From IMG/VR virus record IMGVR_UViG_3300021960_000454, positions 1 through 25,742 of that record: a DNA stretch of 25,742 nt; one strand, given 5' to 3'. Shown here one piece after another: positions 7,401 through 16,082 of the stretch. The notes beneath the pieces are model-generated. The model ran no database searches. It was given only the letters and a program-made list of their open reading frames with translations, and was not told the origin of the DNA. The stretch comes from a virus. Each line of letters opens with the position of its first letter. The stretch's first letter is position 1. Made by a program: the position numbers and the translations under genes.

Positions 7401-7829
7401 TTACTGTGGTGGCTCGGGCCACACTGGGTTTCTTGGATCTGTTGTATTTTGAGGCAAATCCAATAATGCTTGTCTGTAATTAGTATATTCTGTTTGCTTT
7501 TCTGAAGTTAAAGAATTCCACCGTAAAGGATTACTTACAACAGGATCTAATTCTAATATTAATTTTTGATCTCTGTTATACCTTAGATCATCCCAAGAGG
7601 CTTGCTCATTCCAATCCCACTCTTCGGTTTCTAGATTAAATATATGAGGATAATTGGGTTTTTCTGGGTAAGGGTGAAATTCATTATTTTTTATGTAGTA
7701 AACTTCATCACTATAATAACCTTCAATATATTGATCGCCTTCTTCAAGATTTAACTCTAAAGTATCAAAATCAGGTACAGAAATAACACTCTTAAATTTA
7801 TTATTTTTAAATATTGTATAATCTGGCAT
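7401..7829 (-). CDS. Tail-fibre assembly chaperone-like protein
   Basis: The 142-residue product has an acidic N-terminal half with short repeated tyrosine-rich phrases (GYYSDEVYYIKNNEFHP). Its C-terminal block follows the Phage_tail_APC pattern: RYNRDQKLI...D, a W..LT..KQ turn, then YRQALLDLPQ and a final WPEPP. The same C-terminal block appears at 16482-16889 and 18920-19420. In that family the block is found in proteins that assist fibre assembly or cap fibre ends. It starts in a TAATG overlap with the J-like gene stop, so the two are translationally coupled. It probably serves the J-like tip. The exact role is inference. Confidence 0.7.
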   Translation of the reverse strand: MPDYTIFKNNKFKSVISVPDFDTLELNLEEGDQYIEGYYSDEVYYIKNNEFHPYPEKPNYPHIFNLETEEWDWNEQASWDDLRYNRDQKLILELDPVVSNPLRWNSLTSEKQTEYTNYRQALLDLPQNTTDPRNPVWPEPPQ

Positions 7830-10800
7830 TATCGCTTTAACTCCAAATAAGTTATTACAGGGGTAAAGTATCGAATACGGTTTGCACCAAGTGATGTAGT
7901 AGGCTCCATACGAAGAGTTATTGACTGAAAGCCAACTAAATAACTAGGTATATATGGTAATTGATAATAGACTAAGTTTATATCCCCTACAACAGCACCA
8001 GTTACACCTCTGACTAAGCTACCGTTTACGTATAATCCTAGATTATATTTAGCCCAATCACCGCTAGAAGTTGTAGTACCATTCCTGTTGTGAGTTACAC
8101 CAACCCCGCCTATTATTTGTGCAGGTGCGCCAGAAGCATTAACGTTTAGAGTTGCTAGTGTAGTTTGACTACTGGGTATTGTAAGATCAACTGCTGAACT
8201 ACCAACTGCTGAACTTGGAAAGGTCACCATGTTGTTACCTATTTTGGCGGTACTAATAGCTGCGTTACCAATTTGTGCGTTAGCAACTACCCCGTTGTTG
8301 ATCTGTGCCGAGTTAGTAATAATTCCGGAGGTACTTAATAAACCACCTGTAATAGTGTTGGCCTGTATTTTATTACCTGTAATTGTATTACCAACAATAT
8401 TAGTTGCACTGACAGAGTTTGCTGCAAGTTCGTTTGCACCAACAGCGTTGGCTGAAATCTTACCTGCAGTTACTGAGTTAGATCCAAGTTTGGCCTCAGT
8501 AATTGCCCCTGTAGGAATTTGAGACCCTGCAATAGTTCCTGTAAGGTCTGCAAAATCTTCCGCACCACCTACTATTTGTTCCCAAGCAGAACCTGTCCAT
8601 TGGTACAGCTTACCATCGTTTCTATTAAATACTTTTTCGCCTGTAAAAGTTCCAGATGCAGGTAGCCCTGTTACATCTTCAATTGCATAAAGCCCTTGAG
8701 AAGTGAATAGGCTGTAAATGCCATTAGCAAAGTCAGGATCGTCAAGAAAGGTAGTTACAGCACTTACTACAGAGCTAAACCCAGAAACGTTTCCTGTATT
8801 ATCTACAGCTTGTACGTAATAGTATCTTAGCTGGTTAAGCCCTAGATTAGACCTATTAAAGGTGTTACCTCTGGTAGTTCCTACAAGTGTACCTCCTGAA
8901 GTACTATTAGAAATATTCTCGTATACTTCAATAAAGGCTAAGTCAGCATCTGCAGGGTTAGTCCACTCTAAAGCAATATACTTAAAGTGGCCTGAAGCAG
9001 AAAGACCTGAAGGAATTCCGGGATTTGTAGTGTCACCACCAACCGTATGAGTAACAGTAGCAAATTCACTAAAGCGGCCTGTATTGCTTATTGCACGAAC
9101 TCTAAAGGTATATTGAGTACCTGTTCGTAGACCATTTACAACATGACTTAGTTGGCTTGTACGGTAAGAGCTATAGGTTGTATCAGTAGAAACCTTATAT
9201 TGTAACTCATAATTTCTTACAGAAGCATCATTAGAAGCAGTCCAGTTAAGTTCAACCGCTGAAACAAATATACCATCATCATTTACAAATCCAGTATCGG
9301 TAGCTGTAATTTGCGCTGGGCCGGGGATTTTAGTGTCAATTCCGGGACGGGTTGAGTATGCCTCATTATCGTCAACATTCCAAGCCAAAAATTCAGAACT
9401 AAATTTGTAACCAGTAACACTAACAGTTAAATCTTCATTTACTTCTATAGATTCAACTCTAAAGATTTCATTTGATAAACCTTGATCTGTGAGTGTAACA
9501 CTAAAGAAGTCTCCCGGCTCTAAGGTTAGACCTTGTTTATTTACCTTTAGAGAAATAGTGTACATTTCTCTCGATTGCCTTACCATTTGCTCTGCTTTTG
9601 CAAGGGCATGATAAGGGTCACTACAACCATCAAAATTAATTTCAGTACTTAGTTGTTGGCTATTGTCTTCGTTAAAATAAGTTGAATAAACTGAACTTGT
9701 TTTAGGGGGCCATGATCTAGAGTCATCTTTAAAGTCTTCATGCTCATTTAAGAATCTGACTGTTACATGATTAAAGCGGTCACTTAAAGAAGTCCAATTA
9801 AGCTCAATAGAGTCCCGCATAATGCTATTATCATCAAACTCATGTGTAGGATCTATGAGCGCTTCTAATTCGGTTTCATTCGTAGGGTATTCTAAAAGAA
9901 GTTTGTATTTACCCTCAGATGTCCAAGTAAGCTCTGCAAGACCCATTGTGCTAAGGATAGCTTCAATGTTGTCTCTAATTTTAGCACTAGTATCGATAGT
10001 GATATTACACTCATATAGCGGTACGTTTCTTACGTTTGCTGAAGTAGAATATGAGGAATAGTTTCCAGTTGAATTACTCCAACTATAAAGATCACCATTG
10101 TCTGTTGACTGGTAAAGATATGCTTCTTCGCCTAGTTCAGGGAAATCAGAAAAGGTGTCAAAATCTAATACAGGTTTAAACCCGTTAATATGACCAAAGG
10201 CTGACACTCCTGTTAGTACTGTAGTATCACAAACATTAGCTGCATTATAGAAAGATTCTAAGTCCAAATCGGATATGCTAAGACCCTTACCAAAGTCTGT
10301 ATTAAGCATGTAATCTAGAAGACATAGCGCAGGGTTATTGGAATAGGTATAGGTTCCACTCAGTGAATAGGTTCCTGCGTTATTTAGTATTGTTCTTAGC
10401 TTACGGCCTTTAACAAAGAATTCTGTAACGGGGATGCCGTTATACTGAGGTTCTTCTCTATTAAGCCGATAAATAGCTGTAGAGAAGGAACAACCTGTAA
10501 AAGTATTAGTAGCGGGTATTCCGTTAGCGGTTGCAAGATTTTCTGCAACGCCACCAGAGTTATTTATAACAATACGATGTTTAAACTTCTCATCTTTAAG
10601 ATTGTAAGGTTTTCCATCAATATTTACAAACTGAACACCTTCAATGCCATCCTGGCAAATTGCTGTTTGAACAAACAAAAATTCATGTTTAGTTCCGGTT
10701 ACATTTGTAGTACCCAGATCTTCATCAAAAACAACAGCCCCTAGATTTTCTGAAACATAAGTGTAATCAGGAGACACTTTGTGTTTTACTTCGATACCAC

Positions 10801-10966
10801 CAACCATCTGTTTTCCGTAGACAACAGGGATAGACTCAGCCTCACCTCTAACAGTGACTCGCTGCCCTCTGCGTTTATCTTGCTCTCTCTGCATCTTTCG
10901 CATTTGAGACTGCTGGTAGGCAACAGAGGCTACTGTTAGAATAAGTTGTAAAATAATTTTGTTCAT
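7829..10966 (-). CDS. Tail tip attachment protein, lambda J-like, with two fibronectin III domains
   Basis: This 1045-residue protein starts with a short hydrophobic helix and a basic stretch (residues ~1-36), then GEAESIPVVYGKQMVGG, typical of J/TipJ-type host-specificity proteins. Residues ~60-530 form the baseplate-like hub region. Two fibronectin III modules follow (~545-640 and ~645-740), recognisable by VELNWTASNDASVRNYELQY and IALEWTNPADADLAFIEVYE. Residues ~805-915 are a run of roughly ten-residue repeats (GAIT..KL...SVTAGKI..NAV), like a fibre stalk. The final ~110 residues look like a receptor-binding or capping domain. It would bind the host surface and end the tail. It overlaps its neighbours by one base at each end (TAATG) within the distal-tail operon. 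Confidence 0.85.
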   Translation of the reverse strand: MNKIILQLILTVASVAYQQSQMRKMQREQDKRRGQRVTVRGEAESIPVVYGKQMVGGIEVKHKVSPDYTYVSENLGAVVFDEDLGTTNVTGTKHEFLFVQTAICQDGIEGVQFVNIDGKPYNLKDEKFKHRIVINNSGGVAENLATANGIPATNTFTGCSFSTAIYRLNREEPQYNGIPVTEFFVKGRKLRTILNNAGTYSLSGTYTYSNNPALCLLDYMLNTDFGKGLSISDLDLESFYNAANVCDTTVLTGVSAFGHINGFKPVLDFDTFSDFPELGEEAYLYQSTDNGDLYSWSNSTGNYSSYSTSANVRNVPLYECNITIDTSAKIRDNIEAILSTMGLAELTWTSEGKYKLLLEYPTNETELEALIDPTHEFDDNSIMRDSIELNWTSLSDRFNHVTVRFLNEHEDFKDDSRSWPPKTSSVYSTYFNEDNSQQLSTEINFDGCSDPYHALAKAEQMVRQSREMYTISLKVNKQGLTLEPGDFFSVTLTDQGLSNEIFRVESIEVNEDLTVSVTGYKFSSEFLAWNVDDNEAYSTRPGIDTKIPGPAQITATDTGFVNDDGIFVSAVELNWTASNDASVRNYELQYKVSTDTTYSSYRTSQLSHVVNGLRTGTQYTFRVRAISNTGRFSEFATVTHTVGGDTTNPGIPSGLSASGHFKYIALEWTNPADADLAFIEVYENISNSTSGGTLVGTTRGNTFNRSNLGLNQLRYYYVQAVDNTGNVSGFSSVVSAVTTFLDDPDFANGIYSLFTSQGLYAIEDVTGLPASGTFTGEKVFNRNDGKLYQWTGSAWEQIVGGAEDFADLTGTIAGSQIPTGAITEAKLGSNSVTAGKISANAVGANELAANSVSATNIVGNTITGNKIQANTITGGLLSTSGIITNSAQINNGVVANAQIGNAAISTAKIGNNMVTFPSSAVGSSAVDLTIPSSQTTLATLNVNASGAPAQIIGGVGVTHNRNGTTTSSGDWAKYNLGLYVNGSLVRGVTGAVVGDINLVYYQLPYIPSYLVGFQSITLRMEPTTSLGANRIRYFTPVITYLELKR

Positions 10967-11550
10967 TAATTTTCCACCCTATTTGATTGATCTATCTTAC
11001 CCCATTTGACTTCAATAGCACTATTCTCATAAATTTGATCAAATGAAGTATCTGTTAAGGACTTTTGATCCATACCATCTCGGGAGGTTATATAACTATT
11101 TATCATATCCAGGTCTGCAAGCGCAGAAGTCCCCTCAAAGGTAATTACCTTCTGTTCCCAGTCATTTGAAATAACAGGATTGTCTACGTAACCTTTGTAG
11201 ATAGAGAGTACATCAGAGGGAGTAGTGATTGGGTTTCCATTGGAATCCACAAAGCCAAGTTTAACTTCTATAGGTTTGCCAACTACGTTCGCTTCTATCT
11301 CTGTTTTCATTGCATTGAGGTTGTCTAATACAAGTACCTTATAGGCTTCTCTATCTATCACCGAGGAAAACTTAGGAGAATCCACTTCAAAGAGACCTCC
11401 GTTTGCGCTATAAGTGTCTCCATTATAGACAATATCATTGCTGTAACTTGTAATATAATAATTAGAGTTAAAGCTTAGCTTAATTAAAAAGAAAAAGTCA
11501 ATATTTCCTGATAGTAGAATGTTCTCAACTGTGCTACTAAATGTTCTCAT
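10966..11550 (-). CDS. Distal tail protein (DUF2163-like, precedes the tip gene)
   Basis: The product is 194 residues. It starts MRTFSSTVENILLSGNIDFFFLIKLSF and contains YITSYSNDIVYNGDTYSANGG, a pattern seen in the beta-barrel start of DUF2163 and gpL-like tail proteins, which link the tail tube to the J-like hub. Unlike full DUF2163 proteins it is short and has no obvious second half. A GTG at 11553 is also in frame, but the ATG at 11550 has GAGG at the better distance of seven bases. It overlaps the previous stop in TGATG and the next start in TAATG. The position directly before J supports a baseplate role. The family assignment is moderate. Confidence 0.65.
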   Translation of the reverse strand: MRTFSSTVENILLSGNIDFFFLIKLSFNSNYYITSYSNDIVYNGDTYSANGGLFEVDSPKFSSVIDREAYKVLVLDNLNAMKTEIEANVVGKPIEVKLGFVDSNGNPITTPSDVLSIYKGYVDNPVISNDWEQKVITFEGTSALADLDMINSYITSRDGMDQKSLTDTSFDQIYENSAIEVKWGKIDQSNRVEN

Positions 11551-12041
11551 CACAAAGCCTCAATAATATCAATAGTACCAGGACTAGCCAAAATACCATC
11601 ATTAAAAGTAATGCCTCTTAAGTTAGTAACTTCTCTATAATAACGTATTGTTGCGTTAGATACTGTTGAGTATGTCAAACCGCTAGGGGGTGTTGGATAA
11701 AGATTAGAATCTACCACAGAGGCGGCATCAGCTTTTATCATATAGACTTTATTATTGCTACCTGTAACAAAGGCACCTTTTGGGTAGTTAACTGAACCAA
11801 GGCGGCTACCCACATCAGTTAACTGAGGCATGGTCATAGTTTTGACAGTATCAAATCCGGTTATGCTTATTAAGGCGTCTGCAGGAGACGTTGTTAGAAT
11901 ATCAAAAGATAACTCCCAACGCTGAGCGTTTTGAGAAGATCTTTGTTTTCTGAGAGAGACTGTATCAGAGTCAAACATAGGTTCGTTTGAAGAGATAGTT
12001 AGTGGGGCAAGAATTTCATAGCCCTCGTAGTAATATTTCAT
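11550..12041 (-). CDS. Distal tail protein, unassigned family
   Basis: This 163-residue protein is rich in Thr, Ser and hydrophobic beta-type segments (WELSFDILTTSPADALISITGF, TNLRGITFNDGILASPGTIDIIEAL). It has no transmembrane segment and no visible catalytic motif. It lies between the peptidase-like tail gene and the DUF2163-like gene, overlapping the former by four bases (ATGA) and the latter by one. In lambda-like and GTA-like tails this position holds small structural proteins of the distal tail, so I infer a virion role. I do not recognise a named family with certainty. Confidence 0.6.
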   Translation of the reverse strand: MKYYYEGYEILAPLTISSNEPMFDSDTVSLRKQRSSQNAQRWELSFDILTTSPADALISITGFDTVKTMTMPQLTDVGSRLGSVNYPKGAFVTGSNNKVYMIKADAASVVDSNLYPTPPSGLTYSTVSNATIRYYREVTNLRGITFNDGILASPGTIDIIEAL

Positions 12042-12490
12042 GATTCTTTCCTCAATGGTCTTGCGATAAGGTGCATTCGATTTTCTTTAAACTGTAATCG
12101 AGCGCCCTGTTTTACGCCTGAATTGTTTTCATCAGTTGTGACCCAGTGACCATTTCCTGCTATTACCGCAGAACCATCTGTATAAGCGATATCACCATAT
12201 CTAGGTCTTAAGTTGTTTCTGATCTCATAACCAGAGTATCTTGCAAAAGTTTTTAAATCTAGTCTATTCTTTCTTAGCTGTATTAAAAACTCTCTTGCAT
12301 TATTATATTTTAATTTTTTAAAAATTTCATCCGCTTTTGATTTGTTATTTCTTAATGCCTTGTCATATTCAATAAGAAAACAAAAACAGTCGCTATAGCC
12401 TCTTATAAAACCTTTTTCAACTGTTCTCTGATTAATAATTTCTGTAGCCTTAAGTAAGGCTAGTTTCATTTCTTCTACTTCATAATACAT
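12038..12490 (-). CDS. NlpC/P60-like (DUF6950-like) tail protein
   Basis: This 150-residue protein carries GYSDCFCFLIEYD near residue 30, with an Asp-Cys pair like the catalytic Cys of NlpC/P60-type tail peptidases. Later it has RPRYGDIAYTDG near residue 98, the family's R.GD turn, then GNGHWVTT with a candidate catalytic His. This arrangement is seen in DUF6950 and gp14-like proteins that open peptidoglycan locally during DNA entry. A helical Lys-rich insert lies between the Cys and His parts. The ATG at 12490 has GAGGG upstream. It is the first gene of the distal-tail operon, behind the promoter-like hairpin. Activity is not certain. Confidence 0.6.
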   Translation of the reverse strand: MYYEVEEMKLALLKATEIINQRTVEKGFIRGYSDCFCFLIEYDKALRNNKSKADEIFKKLKYNNAREFLIQLRKNRLDLKTFARYSGYEIRNNLRPRYGDIAYTDGSAVIAGNGHWVTTDENNSGVKQGARLQFKENRMHLIARPLRKES

Positions 12491-12509
12491 AACTATACCC
12501 TCAATAATA

Positions 12510-12552
12510 CTAGGGGGTGGCCCTTCTTTAACGTCAGGTATCCACCCCCTAG
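12510..12552. repeat. Perfect 11-bp inverted repeat enclosing the conserved element
   Basis: CTAGGGGGTGG (12510-12520) and CCACCCCCTAG (12542-12552) are exact reverse complements separated by 21 bases. The loop holds the third copy of the conserved element. The stem is GC-rich and stable on either strand. It lies between the PhoH stop (12559) and the start of the distal-tail operon (12490). It has no T-run, so a simple intrinsic terminator is less likely than a hairpin-presented site. Confidence 0.75.
12524..12541 (-). promoter_or_regulatory. Conserved intergenic element, copy 3 (candidate phage promoter)
   Basis: TTCTTTAACGTCAGGTAT on the plus strand differs from the copies at 6172 and 6262 by one base in 18. 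On the coding strand it reads ATACCTGACGTTAAAGAA, 34 bases ahead of the ATG at 12490. Sharing an element between two separate operon heads and nowhere else in the window supports a promoter or regulatory function. Confidence 0.6.
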
Positions 12553-12558
12553 AAAATA

Positions 12559-13242
12559 TTATAACTTTTCTTTTATAAACATTCGAACTAGGTCCGCAAC
12601 GATATCGCTTCTTACAATATCATCTACTGAAAACTCAACTACAGGAAGCTGAATTCCACATTTCTTAATTAAACTGCAAAACTTTAACAAGTCTCTGCCA
12701 TCTTTAACGTCTGATTGTGCAGGATCTCCCATTAAGACTAACTTAGAATTTTCACCTAGCCGTGTGCTAATTGCTTTTAATTCATCTAGTGAAAGGTTTT
12801 GAGACTCGTCAACTAAGACGAGAGCGTCCTTGTAAGAACGCCCTCTAATAGTTTCAATAGGTTGAATCTCAATCTCGCCCTTGTTTATCATATACTTGTA
12901 CTTTTCTTTGCCAAAGGCCTGTTCAAAGACTTCCAACATAGGTAGTAACCAAGGGGTCATCTTCTCTTGAATAGTCCCCGGGAAGTGGCCTAGGCTCTTG
13001 CCTGTGGGTACATTTGCCCTAGTCAAGACAATCTTCTTGTATTTGCCCTGCATAAACAAAGAAGCGGCTGTTCCAGCACTACAATAAGTTTTACCCGTCC
13101 CTGCACAACCAATTGTAACAGTAATAGGGTAAACTTTAATAGATCGGATTAGCTTATCTTGCTTATCGTTTTTAGGTATTACATGAAAGCCTATACGGTG
13201 TATATTGCTTTTACTTGCATAACGAGATTTTCTTTTTGACAT
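12559..13242 (-). CDS. phoH: PhoH-like P-loop ATPase
   Basis: This 227-residue protein has a Walker A loop at residues 45-52 (GCAGTGKT), Walker B at 141-146 (LVLVDE) continuing SQN, and a GDPAQSD motif at 172-178. This is the standard PhoH core, related to superfamily 1 helicase ATPases. PhoH-like genes are widespread in marine phages. Their function is not settled: RNA metabolism and a phosphate-starvation link have both been proposed. It sits alone between the fibre genes and the distal-tail operon, with short gaps on both sides. Its ribosome-binding site and ATG lie inside an inverted repeat (13239-13257), which suggests translation is controlled by mRNA folding. Confidence 0.93.
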   Translation of the reverse strand: MSKRKSRYASKSNIHRIGFHVIPKNDKQDKLIRSIKVYPITVTIGCAGTGKTYCSAGTAASLFMQGKYKKIVLTRANVPTGKSLGHFPGTIQEKMTPWLLPMLEVFEQAFGKEKYKYMINKGEIEIQPIETIRGRSYKDALVLVDESQNLSLDELKAISTRLGENSKLVLMGDPAQSDVKDGRDLLKFCSLIKKCGIQLPVVEFSVDDIVRSDIVADLVRMFIKEKL

Positions 13243-13257
13243 AAAGGCCCTTTATGT
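13239..13257 (-). promoter_or_regulatory. Inverted repeat covering the ribosome-binding site and start codon of phoH
   Basis: ACATAAAGG and CCTTTATGT are perfect 9-base reverse complements with one base between them. On the mRNA the left arm contributes the purine-rich AAAGG and the right arm contains the AUG at 13242. A hairpin with the innermost bases as loop would hide both signals. It could also be a protein-binding palindrome in DNA. Confidence 0.6.
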
Positions 13258-13283
13258 AGTTTATAGTTAAAATTTTAGTTTGA

Positions 13284-16049
13284 TTAAACAACCCTTACCT
13301 TCAAGTTCTGTGCTGCATTAGATGTAACCCGAACCGTAGTGCTATCAGGGAAGTCATAGTCGTAGTCCGTTCCTAGTACAGCACCTTGGTTGAGTGCAGC
13401 CGCATCATAGTTAATGCTTACACCGTCTGACTTAGGCGTTGAGGCTGACGCAGTGTCCTGTCTCAGAGCTATAGCCAAGTCCAACGTATCGCCTAACGTG
13501 AAGTGTGAGCCATCTGCTACTGCGTCTAGCTGCGTCTTGTCCATGCGGTTCACAGATGTAGCACCTAGTGCTTCCTGTAGTGCGTAGAACTCATCGTTAG
13601 TTGTGGCGTTAGTCCATGTGGTTGAGCCGTATGTGGCGTCTGAATTATACTGCCATGTACCACTGTTATCCCGCACAATAGGACGTACCCCATCGCTTGC
13701 CTTTGCGACTGACCATGTAGTGCGGTCATCTGTAGAGACTGCATAGTGTACTGTGCCATCACCCGCAGCTTGATCTGCTGTCATACTGTTGATGTCAGTC
13801 CAGAATTGACTGTCAATCTGACCGTTTGAGTTGGTGACACCTATGTGGTATTGGGATGTAGGAGCTACAACAGAGCCTTGTGAATACTCGTTTATAATAC
13901 CCGCAGTAGTAGTGCCGTATAAAAAATCATCATTTACATCTAAGTAAATTTCGCTACCCATATCTCTATTTGTTGCACCATCAAAGGTAGCAGATGTTAA
14001 ATCCCATGCTGTCGATAGGTTAAACAAAGACACAACACCATCTGCGTGTAGTACCCATAATTTTGTTCCTGTAGAGTTAAAGCTAAAGTCTTTTGGCCCT
14101 TGAGTAGACCCAAGAGAAAAGCTAGCAAGACTTAAATCATTACCCCCTAAATAATTAGCTGTGGACATACTAAATGCAGTTCCCATAACAAAACCATATA
14201 TAGCCCTATTGCCAGTGCTACCTATAAACCATTTGGTGCCATCAGAACTAACGTGCATACCTCCTGGTTGAGTAACTCCATGTTGATAGGTATTACCTTG
14301 ATAATTAGCAGTACCTAAATTGTAAGGTGTGCTAAGTGTCCAATGATACATACGATAGGTAAAATTTCCCCCATGTAAAATACCAATTACATAAAGATTA
14401 GTGCCGTCATCTGATATATGTATTCCTCTAGGTGCTTGCTCTGGAGAAGTGCTGAGTGACGTAACATAAGATAGAGTGCTTAGATCGTATGCAGTAGAAA
14501 GGTTCCAAGTAAAAATTTCATCATCATTATCTACAGCAAACAACTTTGTTCCATCTGAACTAAACTCAAAACCCTGTACCCCACCATCAGCATTTGCGCT
14601 TATATCGCCTGTGTTGGAAGTGGACGATGTGACCGTACTTGCATAACCAGTAAGTCCAATCCCATCAGCATCACCCGCAGACTTCAGCCCACGCATAGTC
14701 CAAGAGCCTGACGCAATAGTGCTGCTATCAGTAAAGGCTGAACCACCTGTAGTGTCATACGCACCCGCAGTGCTTGTTAGGGTTACGTCACCGCCGTTGC
14801 CTTGGATGCGCTTACCTACGTCTGTGGAAGCAAAGGAGCCTGTGCCTAGGGTTAGGGCGTTAACCGAACCAAGAGTGTATCTATAAAAGGTTTGATTAGA
14901 ACCACCCAACATAAAAAATTTAGAGTTATCGGGTTTTAGATGTACACCTGACACGTTGGCGTCTTCAGCGGGGTCATAAGTACCAATGCGAGAAGCAGTA
15001 CTAATATCCCAAGCTGTTCCTAGCGTGTAGTGCATAACAATATCGTCTGCACCATTAGCTACTAAAAGTTGTTTGCCATCTGATGAAAGTGAGGAGTTAC
15101 CAAGATAACCACCTGATCCGTAATCAGCGTAAATATCAAAAGATTTATTTGCATAAGTAGCAGAACTAATATCGTAGGCAGTGCTTAAAGTGTATTGTCT
15201 TATTAAAGCAGAAGAACCTGACCCACTAAAAATATACATTTTAGTGCCACTATCTTCTACTAAAACAGAACTTATTTGTCTTGTAGCAGGAGCAGCTTCA
15301 CCCAAACTTGTCATGTTTGCCGTTCTTGTAAAACTACCATAGCCAACCAAATCATAAGGATAGCCGCTTGTTATGCTATACTGATGCAAGGTATTACTGC
15401 CTGATCCGTTTTGGTCACAAAGATAAAAATGCAAACCATTGTCCGAAAAACAAAACCCACTTTCATCATTTACTTGTGAGGCAGTGCTAAACGTAGTGTG
15501 TGTTGCTGATGATGGTAAAAGCCAAGCAGTGCTTAAATTGTACTGCCTTATATTGTTTGCGCCTTGGTCATTAACAAATAGCTTCAAGCCATCGGAAGAA
15601 AATCTAGGGCCATAGGAACCGCCAGTGCTTCTTGAGTTATTATCATATGTTGCACTTGTAAGGTCTAGTACCGTACTAGGCGTTAACGTAGTGTCATACG
15701 CAGTGTTATGCAGTTCATAGTTAGACGCTGTAGCATTTACATCCCAAGCACCCTTAGAAGAAACACCTGCCTGTGCTACTTCCTTAGTGACAGACACTAC
15801 AGGCGCTGGGCTGATAGCTTGAGCAAGGGTAATGCTGGCAGTCTCACCAGATGTGAAAGACTTTGTGAGTGTGCCAAGGGTAGGGTCGGTTTGAACCGTC
15901 TGGAATGCAAGGTTACCTGAGCCATCGGTCTTTAAGAACTGACCAGCTGTGCCATCGGCGCTAGGGTAAGTAAGCCCTTTTAAAGTGCCAATGTTATCTA
16001 TATTACGATTGTTATCGATAACCGTAGTGCCGTTTACTTTAATAGCCAT
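13284..16049 (-). CDS. Tail-fibre protein with beta-propeller-like repeats
   Basis: The product is 921 residues from the second of two adjacent ATGs (16049), chosen because AAGGA is seven bases from it and only four from the first. Residues ~1-135 are a fibre base (MAIKVNGTTVID). About five repeats of ~45 residues follow, built on F(S)SDG.KLF....I..Y.LSTAWD(L/I)S(T/S)A.Y. After a ~90-residue spacer (GTGSFASTDVGKRIQGN) come about five more repeats, then a ~220-residue C-terminal part with YHIGVTNSNGQIDSQFW. The repeats look like propeller blades, which in fibres often bind glycans. The blade-encoding DNA is clearly AT-richer than the base, spacer and C-terminal parts, which suggests inserted cassettes. 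It would act as a receptor-binding appendage. Confidence 0.75.
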   Translation of the reverse strand: MAIKVNGTTVIDNNRNIDNIGTLKGLTYPSADGTAGQFLKTDGSGNLAFQTVQTDPTLGTLTKSFTSGETASITLAQAISPAPVVSVTKEVAQAGVSSKGAWDVNATASNYELHNTAYDTTLTPSTVLDLTSATYDNNSRSTGGSYGPRFSSDGLKLFVNDQGANNIRQYNLSTAWLLPSSATHTTFSTASQVNDESGFCFSDNGLHFYLCDQNGSGSNTLHQYSITSGYPYDLVGYGSFTRTANMTSLGEAAPATRQISSVLVEDSGTKMYIFSGSGSSALIRQYTLSTAYDISSATYANKSFDIYADYGSGGYLGNSSLSSDGKQLLVANGADDIVMHYTLGTAWDISTASRIGTYDPAEDANVSGVHLKPDNSKFFMLGGSNQTFYRYTLGSVNALTLGTGSFASTDVGKRIQGNGGDVTLTSTAGAYDTTGGSAFTDSSTIASGSWTMRGLKSAGDADGIGLTGYASTVTSSTSNTGDISANADGGVQGFEFSSDGTKLFAVDNDDEIFTWNLSTAYDLSTLSYVTSLSTSPEQAPRGIHISDDGTNLYVIGILHGGNFTYRMYHWTLSTPYNLGTANYQGNTYQHGVTQPGGMHVSSDGTKWFIGSTGNRAIYGFVMGTAFSMSTANYLGGNDLSLASFSLGSTQGPKDFSFNSTGTKLWVLHADGVVSLFNLSTAWDLTSATFDGATNRDMGSEIYLDVNDDFLYGTTTAGIINEYSQGSVVAPTSQYHIGVTNSNGQIDSQFWTDINSMTADQAAGDGTVHYAVSTDDRTTWSVAKASDGVRPIVRDNSGTWQYNSDATYGSTTWTNATTNDEFYALQEALGATSVNRMDKTQLDAVADGSHFTLGDTLDLAIALRQDTASASTPKSDGVSINYDAAALNQGAVLGTDYDYDFPDSTTVRVTSNAAQNLKVRVV

Positions 16050-16082
16050 CATCGTGTCCTTCCACTATTAGCTAGAGTATAG

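Noticed and set aside
11551-11553. GTG start for the DUF2163-like protein
   Set aside because: GAGG is only four bases from the GTG but seven from the adjacent ATG at 11550, which fits better.
13565-13762. Minus-strand open frame of 65 codons within the propeller fibre gene
   Set aside because: It is an alternative frame inside a long supported gene, without its own ribosome-binding site.
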